Assembly (NCBI GenBank): GCA_049323615.1
Contig: JBMOPD010000046.1
Span: 1-5,547 of the forward strand
Direction of reading: 5' to 3'
DNA: 5,547 nucleotides
DNA from: JBMOPD01 sp049323615
GTDB taxonomy: Bacteria > Bacillota > Desulfotomaculia > Desulfotomaculales > Desulfocucumaceae
The notes under the pieces were generated by a model. That model made no database searches. It was not told the DNA's origin and saw only the letters and a program-made list of their open reading frames with translations. Within the stretch, counting starts at the first letter, position 1; the number at the start of each line of letters is the position of its first letter. The translations under genes and the position numbers were made by a program. Shown here one piece after another: positions 1 to 5,523 of this stretch.

Positions 1-130
1 AGGGGTTAGCCAGGTAATAATTGCAAAGTGGCTTGAACGAAGTTCAAGCCAGCACTTTTAGGTGCTGGCTTGTAACATGCCCTTATAGGGCTAGAGCAAA
101 CCACCCGTTTTACGGGTGGTCATGATTGAC
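1..130 (+). mobile_element. Probable right end of an IS200/IS605-type element (omega-RNA scaffold-like hairpins)
   Basis: Four strong hairpins are packed into 100 bases: 30-50 (9 bp, loop GAA), 45-72 (11 bp, six-base loop), 79-91 (5 bp) and 100-120 (9 bp, loop TTT), followed by CATGATTGAC. The first two share bases 45-50 and so cannot both form. Hairpins of this order, ending in a GGGTGG stem followed by CATGATTGAC, resemble right ends of IS605-family elements, where the TnpB guide-RNA scaffold overlaps the end of tnpB and the guide is read from the DNA just outside the element. This is resemblance from memory, not an alignment. One plus-strand frame is open from the left edge to a TAG at 59-61 and could be the last codons of tnpB, but it is too short to identify. 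No transposase is in the window, and the exact element boundary (about 125-135) is not fixed. Alternatives are a terminator cluster or another structured RNA. Confidence 0.5.
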
Positions 131-153
131 GTGTTTTTTCCGGCGGCGGGAAC

Positions 154-1122
154 TTAAGGATCAATAGTTCCGAAGACAGAGCCGTCAATGGTGACAAGAA
201 ATTGTCCCGCCACTAGTGTTTGCGCGAACGTAATAGTGCAGACGGTGGCGCTGTCTCTGAGGACGCCGGTGGCGTCGGTAAATTCCACCGGGATCGGGAA
301 GGTTACCGTCTTGCCTCCCACGGTGAACTGAATGGTGTCGAGGCCGCCGGCAAAGCCGCCAATGTTGGTGAAAACGGCTTGCCCGGTGACGCCGGTGGTG
401 GCGGTCAGGGTCACGGTGCCCCCGTCCACCTCCCTGATCACCGAGACGGGCACGCCGGAGATTCCCACGCCGGCTGCGGTCAGCAATGTGACCACCGGGG
501 GCTCCTGGCACCTTTGCGGCGGGAAGGCGGGTTCTGGCGGGCAGGGGAACTCGGGCTGCGGGACGGCGACGCAGGGCTCCATTTCGCAGAAGCCGTATGA
601 AGGCACCAGCAGTTTGACCAGGGCCTTGACCTGGATATCCTTGCAGATCTTTACCCGGCAGCAGATGAGCTGGTTGCCTGTCACCGGGTCGGTGGCCAGA
701 TCGCAGGAACAATCCCCCACGGCCAGCACCTGGCACTGGACGAAGGTGCCGGGCGGGGCCCACAAAAGGGCCTGGGTGACGGTTTGCAGGGTGATGGTAA
801 AGGGACCGCAGAAGACCACTCCGCCCACCGAGACCGTAACGCTGACCTGGACCCGCTGGAGCACCCTGACCGGCCTGAAAAACGGCGGGTTGAAGGGCCC
901 GAAGCCGATAAAGAAACACACGGCGCTGTCGGGCACCACGCTGCAATCGATCACGGCGTTGGCGGGTATGGGGCCGGGGCAGAAGTCGGCGGCGTTGACG
1001 CAGCTGCCGAGGATCTCTTCGGCCACGCACTGGTCGTACACCTTAAAGACTTCAATGCAGTCCTTTTCGGTGAAAGGCGGGCAACCGGTGACGGGCGGAC
1101 ACTTGCCTGGTGTAATCGCCAT
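154..1122 (-). CDS. Cysteine-rich protein with C-terminal Ig-like module, possible spore-surface protein
   Basis: This is a 322-residue protein of unknown function. ATG at 1122-1120 is preceded by a perfect AGGAGGT (1137-1131) eight bases away, which fixes the start. There is no signal peptide or membrane segment. Twenty cysteines are spread over the chain (residues 8, 14, 22, 32, 41, 48, 60, 69, 105, 130, 138, 140, 154, 155, 160, 179, 184, 194, 205, 295), including CSC and CC pairs. The start is rich in CPP-type turns. Residues 80-180 alternate hydrophobic and polar residues like beta strands and end near VPSYGFCEMEPC. A proline/cysteine-rich linker (about 185-209) leads to a Thr/Val/Gly-rich segment (about 209-283) that reads like a bacterial Ig-like or invasin-type beta sandwich. 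Cysteine-rich, signal-less, beta-rich proteins made in bulk are typical of clostridial spore coat or exosporium layers. That role, and a loose resemblance to SPOCS-like proteins, is inference. No enzyme motif is seen. Confidence 0.85.
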   Translation of the reverse strand: MAITPGKCPPVTGCPPFTEKDCIEVFKVYDQCVAEEILGSCVNAADFCPGPIPANAVIDCSVVPDSAVCFFIGFGPFNPPFFRPVRVLQRVQVSVTVSVGGVVFCGPFTITLQTVTQALLWAPPGTFVQCQVLAVGDCSCDLATDPVTGNQLICCRVKICKDIQVKALVKLLVPSYGFCEMEPCVAVPQPEFPCPPEPAFPPQRCQEPPVVTLLTAAGVGISGVPVSVIREVDGGTVTLTATTGVTGQAVFTNIGGFAGGLDTIQFTVGGKTVTFPIPVEFTDATGVLRDSATVCTITFAQTLVAGQFLVTIDGSVFGTIDP

Positions 1123-1130
1123 GTTGAAGT

Positions 1131-1137
1131 ACCTCCT
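1131..1137 (-). promoter_or_regulatory. Strong ribosome binding site of the cysteine-rich gene
   Basis: The minus strand reads AGGAGGT, fully complementary to the 16S rRNA 3' end, eight bases before the ATG. It decides the start codon and suggests high translation. Confidence 0.85.
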
Positions 1138-1219
1138 ATGAAAATTATTTTAAAAGGGTTATCTGGCGGCCTGAACATGCCCTTCCTCCCGGCTAGAAGA
1201 ACATTCCGGCCGCTAATAC

Positions 1220-1246
1220 ATTATATGGCAGCAGTGACAGAATGTT
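1220..1246 (-). promoter_or_regulatory. Putative promoter of the cysteine-rich gene (sigma-K-like or sigma-A-like)
   Basis: The minus strand has CATATAAT at 1227-1220. An AAC at 1246-1244 lies so that AC-N16-CATA matches the Bacillus sigma-K layout (AC, about 16 bases, CATAnnnTA). The same bases also read as a sigma-A promoter: GTAACA (1248-1243), 17 bases, TATAAT (1225-1220). The sequence alone cannot separate the two. Either would give a leader of roughly 80-90 bases before the ATG. Confidence 0.5.
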
Positions 1247-1304
1247 ACCGCAAGTGCCATAAAATGACACGGACCTTTTGAAAATATCACCCGCCCCCTG
1301 GCAC

Positions 1305-1332
1305 TTGACTTAAGGCATAAAGCTGATATAAT
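1305..1332 (+). promoter_or_regulatory. Sigma-A promoter of tRNA-Gly
   Basis: TTGACT at 1305-1310 and a perfect TATAAT at 1327-1332 are separated by 16 bases. The expected start falls about 6-7 bases before the mature tRNA 5' end at 1345. The promoter is divergent from that of the cysteine-rich gene. Confidence 0.85.
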
Positions 1333-1344
1333 AATTTATTGCAG

Positions 1345-1419
1345 GCGGGTGTAGCTCAATGGTAGAGCATCAGCTTCCCAAGCTGAGGGCTGAGGGTTCG
1401 ATCCCCTTCACCCGCTCCA
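1345..1419 (+). tRNA. tRNA-Gly, anticodon CCC
   Basis: A full cloverleaf is present. The acceptor stem GCGGGTG (1345-1351) pairs with CACCCGC (1409-1415). The D arm is GCTC/GAGC with loop AATGGTA. The anticodon stem TCAGC/GCTGA carries loop TTCCCAA with anticodon CCC at 1377-1379. There is a five-base variable loop and a T arm GAGGG-TTCGATC-CCCTT with one G-U pair. The discriminator is T1416, and CCA is encoded at 1417-1419. The anticodon reads GGG glycine codons. It is a single-gene transcript with its own promoter and terminator. Confidence 0.97.
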
Positions 1420-1434
1420 GTTATTAAAAAGGTT

Positions 1435-1470
1435 AAGGCTTCCCGGTTTTTCCGGGAGGCCTTATTTTAT
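1435..1470 (+). terminator. Intrinsic terminator of tRNA-Gly
   Basis: A 12-bp stem (1435-1446 with 1452-1463, one G-U pair, five-T loop) is followed by the T-rich run ATTTTATTTTT. It ends the tRNA transcript. The reverse complement also carries a short T run, so it may act weakly in the other direction. Confidence 0.9.
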
Positions 1471-1770
1471 TTTTCCGGCGCGAAATTACCCTGACGCACC
1501 GGAACAAAAATAGATTAAGGGGTAACCAGGTCAGGGGTTTTTCCATCGGCAAAGAAGGCCGGAGGCTTTTTATGGAGATTGGGCGGTAAAAAAAAAATTA
1601 GGACCGTATGGCCCAAGATTAAAGAGGTAAAGGGAATGATGGGAACGCGTTGGTAAAATAAAAGTGCAATTGCCCCGAAATTTAAAAGGCCGTTTACCTC
1701 TTCCCCGGACAGGATAAGAGATACCCGGCCTATCGTTGTTCGATTCGGCACTTGTGGGAATAAGCAGTAT

Positions 1771-1786
1771 AGTGATTTATTTCACC
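1771..1786. promoter_or_regulatory. CRP/FNR-family-like palindrome
   Basis: AGTGATTTATTTCACC holds GTGA-N6-TCAC (1772-1775 and 1782-1785), the spacing used by Crp/Fnr-family regulators (consensus TGTGA-N6-TCACA). It covers the predicted start point of the minus-strand promoter at 1794-1822, a position that would normally mean repression. One short palindrome could arise by chance. Confidence 0.3.
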
Positions 1787-1793
1787 TGCTAAG

Positions 1794-1822
1794 ATTTTAT
1801 CTTTAAAATACTATCTAGTCAA
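1794..1822 (-). promoter_or_regulatory. Near-consensus sigma-A promoter on the minus strand, no identified gene
   Basis: The minus strand reads TTGACT (1822-1817), 17 bases, TAAAAT (1799-1794). Transcription would start near 1787 and run left toward the doubtful 78-codon frame and the back of the tRNA terminator. The product could be a small RNA, a short mRNA, or a relic of a lost gene. Confidence 0.5.
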
Positions 1823-1952
1823 TGGCCTGGAAAAAATTTTTAATTACTTTTTTGCAAAAGCAAGAACCGGGTAGTTCACTGATCAGGATAACATAACGGT
1901 GATATATTACACCCTCCCCGCATAAATTAAGAATAAGTTGCTTGAAAAACTG

Positions 1953-1981
1953 TTGCTAACCGGCTAAACCTTCCGTATAAT
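1953..1981 (+). promoter_or_regulatory. Sigma-A promoter of scfA
   Basis: TTGCTA at 1953-1958 and a perfect TATAAT at 1976-1981 are 17 bases apart. The start near 1988 leaves a leader of about 27 bases containing the strong ribosome site GAGGAGG (2001-2007), seven bases before the scfA ATG. Confidence 0.8.
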
Positions 1982-2014
1982 GATGGAGGGAAAGATAATC
2001 GAGGAGGGGAAGTA

Positions 2015-2167
2015 ATGGGCAAGCACATTCAGACAGTAAATACCGGTAAATTGAACGTTACGTCCGCCCGGCAAGGCGGTTGCGGAGAATGCCAGACGTC
2101 ATGCCAGTCCGCCTGCAAGACCTCCTGCACGGTGGGAAATCAAGTTTGCCTCAGGGAAAAAAAATAA
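2015..2167 (+). CDS. scfA: SCIFF peptide precursor (six cysteines in forty-five residues), ranthipeptide ScfA
   Basis: This 50-residue ribosomally made precursor is the substrate of the radical SAM enzyme encoded next to it. The leader (about residues 1-20) starts MGKHIQTVNT, like the conserved KHIKTLNT of the family. The core holds all six cysteines at 23, 26, 30, 34, 38 and 45 in the family pattern GGCGECQTSCQSACKTSCTV (residues 21-40). In the studied clostridial homologues the maturase joins a core cysteine to a threonine through a thioether; by position I infer Cys34 to Thr39 here, with Thr28 and Thr36 as further candidate acceptors. The ATG has GAGGAGG seven bases upstream. Compared with the family as I know it, the tail after Cys45 (LREKK) is slightly longer and basic. 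An intrinsic terminator follows 16 bases after the stop. The biological role of SCIFF peptides is not settled; signalling has been proposed for ranthipeptides. Confidence 0.96.
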   Translation: MGKHIQTVNTGKLNVTSARQGGCGECQTSCQSACKTSCTVGNQVCLREKK

Positions 2168-2183
2168 AAAGCGAATAATAAAG

Positions 2184-2215
2184 ACCCGGTCCCCAGGGAT
2201 TGGGTTTTTTATTTT
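2184..2215 (+). terminator. Intrinsic terminator between scfA and scfB
   Basis: A 9-bp stem (2184-2192 with 2197-2205, two G-U pairs, loop CCAG) runs into TTTTTATTTT and ends only about 14 bases before the scfB ATG. No separate sigma-A promoter for scfB is visible between the two genes, so scfB is probably reached by readthrough. This would keep maturase mRNA below peptide mRNA. Confidence 0.8.
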
Positions 2216-2228
2216 ACGGGGGAAAACC

Positions 2229-3584
2229 ATGATTCATAAATTTATTATAGAGGACACCAGGATGGTCCTTGACGTCCACAGCGGCGCGCTGCACATTGTG
2301 GACGAACTGGTCTGGGACCTGCTGGACGATTTCGGCGGGCCGAAGGAAGAATTGAAGGCCAGATTTTCAGGCAGATATCACGCCGAAGATATCACCGAAG
2401 CCATTGATGAAATAAATGGACTGGTGGAAAAAAAGATCCTTTTCAGCCCGGACCCCCTGGAGGGCCGGTACATGCCCCCGGAGGACAATATAATCAAGGC
2501 CCTTTGCCTGCACCTGGCCCATGATTGCAACCTGGCCTGCCGCTACTGCTTTGCGGGCCAGGGTAAATTTGGCGGCCACCGGGGACTGATGCCGCCGGAG
2601 GTGGGAAAAAGGGCGCTGGAGTTCCTCATGGATTCGTCGGGGCCCAGGCGTCACCTGGAGGTGGACTTTTTCGGGGGCGAACCCCTTTTAAATTTTGGCG
2701 TCCTCCGCATGCTGGCGGATTACGGGCGGAAGCTGGCCCGGGAGCGGGGAAAGGAAATAAAGTTTACCGTCACCACCAACGCCGTTCTGCTGGACCGGCG
2801 GGCCGGGGAATTCCTGAACAGCCATGACATAAGCGTTATTTTGAGCCTGGACGGGCGGCCCGGGGTGCATGACGCCATGCGCCCCTTTCCGGACGGTACG
2901 GGGTCATATGATCTTGTCCTTGGCAATATTAAGAATTTCCTGGCCTCCAGGCAATACCGGGATTATTACATCAGGGGGACCTATACCGCGCTCAATCCAG
3001 ACTTTGCCGAGGATGTGGAACACCTGGCCTCCCTGGGGTTTGACAATATATCCCTGGAACCGGTGGTTGCCGGCCGGAGGGAGTACTATGCCCTGAAGGA
3101 TGAGATGCTTGGCGGTGTTGCTTCCCAGTATGAAAAACTGGCCGGGCTGATCCTCAAAATGAAGGAGGAAGGCAGGCACATAAACTTTTTCCACTTCAAT
3201 ATCGACCTTGACGGAGGGCCGTGCCTGCCCAAAAGGATGAGCGGGTGCGGCGCCGGGTACCAGTACCTGGCCGTTGACCCGGATGGTGTCCTGTATCCCT
3301 GCCACCAGTTCGTGGGCCAAAAAGAGTTTGTTATGGGGGACGTGTTCACGGGAATTCAGCGGGAGGACCTGGTTCAGGGCTTTAAAACGACGCATTTATA
3401 CCGCAAAGAGGGATGCGGTGAGTGCTGGGCCAAATTTTTCTGCAGCGGGGGATGCCACGCCAACGCCTTCATACACAACGGGACCCTCGAAAAACCCTAT
3501 CGTCCGGGGTGTGTACTGGCCAAAAAAAGGCTGGAGTGCGCCCTTTACCTGTACTACAGGAAAAATTCCCCTTTTTTAGGATAA
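2229..3584 (+). CDS. scfB: Radical SAM/SPASM maturase forming thioether cross-links in SCIFF peptide
   Basis: This 451-residue cytoplasmic enzyme is expected to bind the ScfA leader and, using S-adenosylmethionine and iron-sulfur clusters, form Cys-to-Thr thioether bonds. Residues 1-75 match the small recognition domain (RRE-like) seen in SCIFF maturases. The radical SAM core has C100-x3-C104-x2-C107 for the SAM-binding 4Fe-4S cluster, followed by GGEP at 149-152, which contacts SAM. The C-terminal SPASM region carries auxiliary-cluster cysteines: C340 and C358 in the GCGAG...YPC segment, then C396-x2-C399-x5-C405-x3-C409 and C428. C332 and C437 are further candidate ligands. Length and motif order are those of family members such as Clostridium thermocellum CteB, and all key residues are present. 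ATG at 2229 follows GGGGGA (2218-2223) at five bases. The partner lies directly upstream, across a terminator. Identity is firm; the exact linkage pattern is inferred from homologues. Confidence 0.96.
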   Translation: MIHKFIIEDTRMVLDVHSGALHIVDELVWDLLDDFGGPKEELKARFSGRYHAEDITEAIDEINGLVEKKILFSPDPLEGRYMPPEDNIIKALCLHLAHDCNLACRYCFAGQGKFGGHRGLMPPEVGKRALEFLMDSSGPRRHLEVDFFGGEPLLNFGVLRMLADYGRKLARERGKEIKFTVTTNAVLLDRRAGEFLNSHDISVILSLDGRPGVHDAMRPFPDGTGSYDLVLGNIKNFLASRQYRDYYIRGTYTALNPDFAEDVEHLASLGFDNISLEPVVAGRREYYALKDEMLGGVASQYEKLAGLILKMKEEGRHINFFHFNIDLDGGPCLPKRMSGCGAGYQYLAVDPDGVLYPCHQFVGQKEFVMGDVFTGIQREDLVQGFKTTHLYRKEGCGECWAKFFCSGGCHANAFIHNGTLEKPYRPGCVLAKKRLECALYLYYRKNSPFLG

Positions 3585-3744
3585 AGCAGAACAAATTATA
3601 AAATATTTTTATCCAGGACTACAATATTGTGTTTTAACCGGCAACTTTTTTAATTCTTCGTTTGGTCTGTGCAAAAATGGATAACGCCAAGCATCGGAGT
3701 GATATGCAGAGCAACCCAGGATTATTTTGCCAAAACTGGCTTTT

Positions 3745-3771
3745 TTGGAAAGGAATGCTTTATGATATAAT
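3745..3771 (+). promoter_or_regulatory. Extended -10 promoter of the M23 peptidase gene
   Basis: A perfect TATAAT (3766-3771) is preceded by TGA, giving an extended -10 (TGnTATAAT). The -35 is weak: TTGGAA at 3745-3750 with only 15 bases of spacing. A start near 3778 would leave a leader of about 65 bases. The rest of the 3585-3843 gap holds a 10-base palindrome ACAATATTGT (3621-3630) and a weak GCCA-AAAC-TGGC hairpin followed by six T (3729-3746) that may end scfB transcription. No known riboswitch pattern was recognised. Confidence 0.6.
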
Positions 3772-3843
3772 TGTTTAGGTTTCTCCTGCTTATCCATATT
3801 TTGACCTGGTATATACCCTTATTAAACGAAAAGGGGGTAGGGT

Positions 3844-5214
3844 TTGATTACTGTAAATTTAGACTGGCAGATCAAACGCTTTATCAGGTTCATCAAGCAT
3901 CCGAAGGAACCGTCTGCGATAATTGGAGTTGCTTTTTATACAATTTTCGTCATGTTTCTCGTGGCGATGGTAAGCGCCGTCAATATGATGTGGGGGGTAT
4001 ATGCGGGGGGACGCCTGATTTCGGTGGTGGCCGATCCCACCGAGGCCCACGTGGTTATCAAGCAACTGATTGAAGAAAACCGCGACTCTGGAGAAACCGC
4101 AACCCAACTGGAAAGGATTTACCTCAAAAAGACCCGGCTGACCGGCCCTGTGATGGAAGGAAAAGAGTTGAGGCTGGCCCTCATGGATGCCGTCACCTCC
4201 AGGGTGAAGGGCACCGAGGTTGTGGTCAACGGAAAAACCTTGCTGGCCATGAGGAGCCGGACAGAGGCCGAACAGCTTCTGAATAACCTTAAAGCCGCCT
4301 ATACCGCCCCGGAAGGCAGGACCCGTTTTGTGGAAGACATCAGGCTGGTTGACACACTGGTTGACAGGGCAAGGATAGTAAGTGCCGACCGGGCCATGGA
4401 GATAGTTAAAAACGGGTCGCAGAAAACGGCTACCTACCAGGTTAAGGATGGGGATACCCTATGGGGTATTGCCGACCGCCTGGGTGTAACGGTGGAAAAG
4501 TTGATTGCCTCCAATTCCGGCCTCGATCCGGAAACTATCAAGCCGGGGGACACCATAAATCTGGACCGGACCGAAAACCTGATCAATGTTGAAACCGTAC
4601 TGACAAAGGTATCTATTGAACAAATAGATTACCCGGTGGAAGAAAAGAAGGACCCGTCACTGTACCTGGGGGAAAGAAGAATTCTGGCCCAGGGCAAAAA
4701 CGGAAAGCGGGAGGCAACCTACCAGATTACCCTGGTAAACGGGGCAGAGGTAGAACGCAGGGTGGTGCATGAAGTTGTACTGGACCAGCCGCAGCCCAAG
4801 GTCGTAGCCACAGGCACCCGGGTCCTGCTGGCTTCCCGTGGAAGCGGCGGCGGGCGGCTGGCCTGGCCTGCGCCCGGATCGGTGGTATCGCCTTACGGTA
4901 AAAGAGGCAGAGAAATGCATGCCGGGATAGACATCGGCGCCGGTTACGGCAGTCCGGTGGCCGCCGCCGAGGGCGGAACGGTGATCAGGGCCGGATGGTA
5001 TTCGGGATACGGTAAGTGTGTGGATATTTCCCACGGTGACGGAGTGGTTACCAGGTACGCCCACATGTCCAGCATCAATGTAGGGGTTGGACAGAAGGTG
5101 AGCAGGGGACAGTTAATCGGAAAGGTGGGGTCAACCGGGTATTCCACCGGTCCGCACCTGCATTTTGAAGTAATCTTGCACGGAGAGAGAGTTAATCCGA
5201 TGAAATTCCTGTAA
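3844..5214 (+). CDS. Membrane-anchored M23 peptidoglycan endopeptidase with LysM and G5 domains
   Basis: This 456-residue cell-wall hydrolase is predicted to cut peptide cross-bridges of peptidoglycan outside the membrane. TTG at 3844 is the chosen start: AGGGGG (3832-3837) sits six bases upstream and the N-terminal membrane segment needs it. Order: a basic cytoplasmic tail (1-23); one membrane segment (about 25-54); two related alpha/beta repeats (about 53-118 and 122-190) of the VNGK...A..LL type common before LysM in this family; LysM (196-240, YQVKDGDTLWGIA); G5 domain (about 244-323); a Gly/Ser linker; and LytM/M23 (338-456). Zinc ligands H359 and D363 (HAGID) and H440 (GPHLHFEV) are present, with H407 (YAHM) and H438 as catalytic histidines, so the enzyme should be active. 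It has its own promoter and a terminator after the stop, so it is not part of the SCIFF unit. Growth versus sporulation use cannot be told from the sequence. Confidence 0.93.
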   Translation: MITVNLDWQIKRFIRFIKHPKEPSAIIGVAFYTIFVMFLVAMVSAVNMMWGVYAGGRLISVVADPTEAHVVIKQLIEENRDSGETATQLERIYLKKTRLTGPVMEGKELRLALMDAVTSRVKGTEVVVNGKTLLAMRSRTEAEQLLNNLKAAYTAPEGRTRFVEDIRLVDTLVDRARIVSADRAMEIVKNGSQKTATYQVKDGDTLWGIADRLGVTVEKLIASNSGLDPETIKPGDTINLDRTENLINVETVLTKVSIEQIDYPVEEKKDPSLYLGERRILAQGKNGKREATYQITLVNGAEVERRVVHEVVLDQPQPKVVATGTRVLLASRGSGGGRLAWPAPGSVVSPYGKRGREMHAGIDIGAGYGSPVAAAEGGTVIRAGWYSGYGKCVDISHGDGVVTRYAHMSSINVGVGQKVSRGQLIGKVGSTGYSTGPHLHFEVILHGERVNPMKFL

Positions 5215-5234
5215 AAACAAGAATAACCCGCCTG

Positions 5235-5260
5235 AAGCCCGCTTGCGGCGGGCTTATTTA
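5235..5260 (+). terminator. Terminator after the M23 peptidase gene
   Basis: A perfect 8-bp GC-rich stem AAGCCCGC/GCGGGCTT (5235-5242 with 5248-5255, loop TTGCG) is followed by the short run ATTTA. The position 20 bases after the stop is right, but the T tract is weak. Confidence 0.7.
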
Positions 5261-5429
5261 TCGTTAAAGAAAGTATATGTCGATTTAAAGTACTAAAGTA
5301 AACCTTTGGTTTGAATACAAACCCCATAATAGCTTTATGGCGCATTGGAGAAGACATCGCACTCGCGAACCCGACCTGCGACTGAACAGTCTCTATAGCT
5401 CTTTGCCGACGGAAGCCGAGCGCCCTCGA

Positions 5430-5474
5430 ACGCCGCGTCCATGCGGCTCTCGGGCTTTTGGCCGCATCCGGCGT
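5430..5474. repeat. Imperfect inverted repeat
   Basis: ACGCCG (5430-5435) plus ATGCGGC (5441-5447) pairs with GCCGCAT (5461-5467) plus CGGCGT (5469-5474), giving 13 paired bases with an asymmetric internal loop and a 13-base apical loop. There is no T tract, so it is not an obvious terminator. Confidence 0.6.
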
Positions 5475-5506
5475 CCAAATCGTCATCCGTTCCGGCTCAT
5501 TCGCAA

Positions 5507-5523
5507 GAGACTGTAACAGTCTC
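5507..5523. repeat. Perfect palindrome GAGACTGT-A-ACAGTCTC
   Basis: Two 8-base arms flank a single A. A shortened copy, GACTGAACAGTCTC, lies at 5380-5393, about 127 bases upstream, with GACTG/CAGTC arms and an AA centre. The repeated palindrome suggests an operator pair or the ends of repeat units. Confidence 0.65.

Larger units (their letters stand above)
1476..1952. other. Gene-poor intergenic stretch
   Basis: About 480 bases, AT-rich toward the right, without a gene I can defend. The longest open frame is on the minus strand (1751-1515, 78 codons, GTG start). It has no ribosome site before the GTG and no recognisable motif, and it crosses a run of about nine A:T pairs near 1587-1596, so it could be a gene remnant. 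A minus-strand promoter and a CRP/FNR-like palindrome lie just upstream of it and are listed separately. Confidence 0.6.

Noticed and set aside
1..130. CRISPR-like array from the repeated stems near the left edge
   Set aside because: The stems differ from one another in sequence and spacing, so there are no direct repeats separated by spacers.
220..1281. Several long plus-strand frames opposite the cysteine-rich gene
   Set aside because: They are antisense by-products of a GC-rich coding region. They lack ribosome sites and credible composition, while the minus-strand frame has a perfect AGGAGGT.
1515..1751. 78-codon minus-strand open frame with GTG start
   Set aside because: There is no ribosome site before the GTG, no recognisable motif, and a long A:T run inside. 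It is kept only as a possible relic in connection with the upstream promoter.
3600..3760. Possible cyclic-di-AMP (ydaO-type) riboswitch before the wall hydrolase gene
   Set aside because: Such riboswitches are known ahead of wall hydrolases, but the conserved blocks are not seen here, and the promoter at 3745-3771 lies downstream of the stretch.
3609..3797. 62-codon minus-strand frame between scfB and the M23 gene
   Set aside because: It has no ribosome site or known motif, and it overlaps the extended -10 promoter of the M23 gene on the other strand.
3771..4073. 100-codon plus-strand frame overlapping the start of the M23 gene
   Set aside because: It is out of frame with the clear M23 protein, begins inside that gene's -10 box and has no domain signal.
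4944..5486. 180-codon minus-strand frame across the end of the M23 gene and the right-hand segment
   Set aside because: Its lower half is the antisense of the M23 catalytic domain and its upper half crosses a sharp composition change, so it is not one real gene.
5337..5516. 59-codon Arg-rich plus-strand frame
   Set aside because: There is no ribosome site before the ATG, and the extreme arginine content is typical of a wrong frame in GC-rich DNA.
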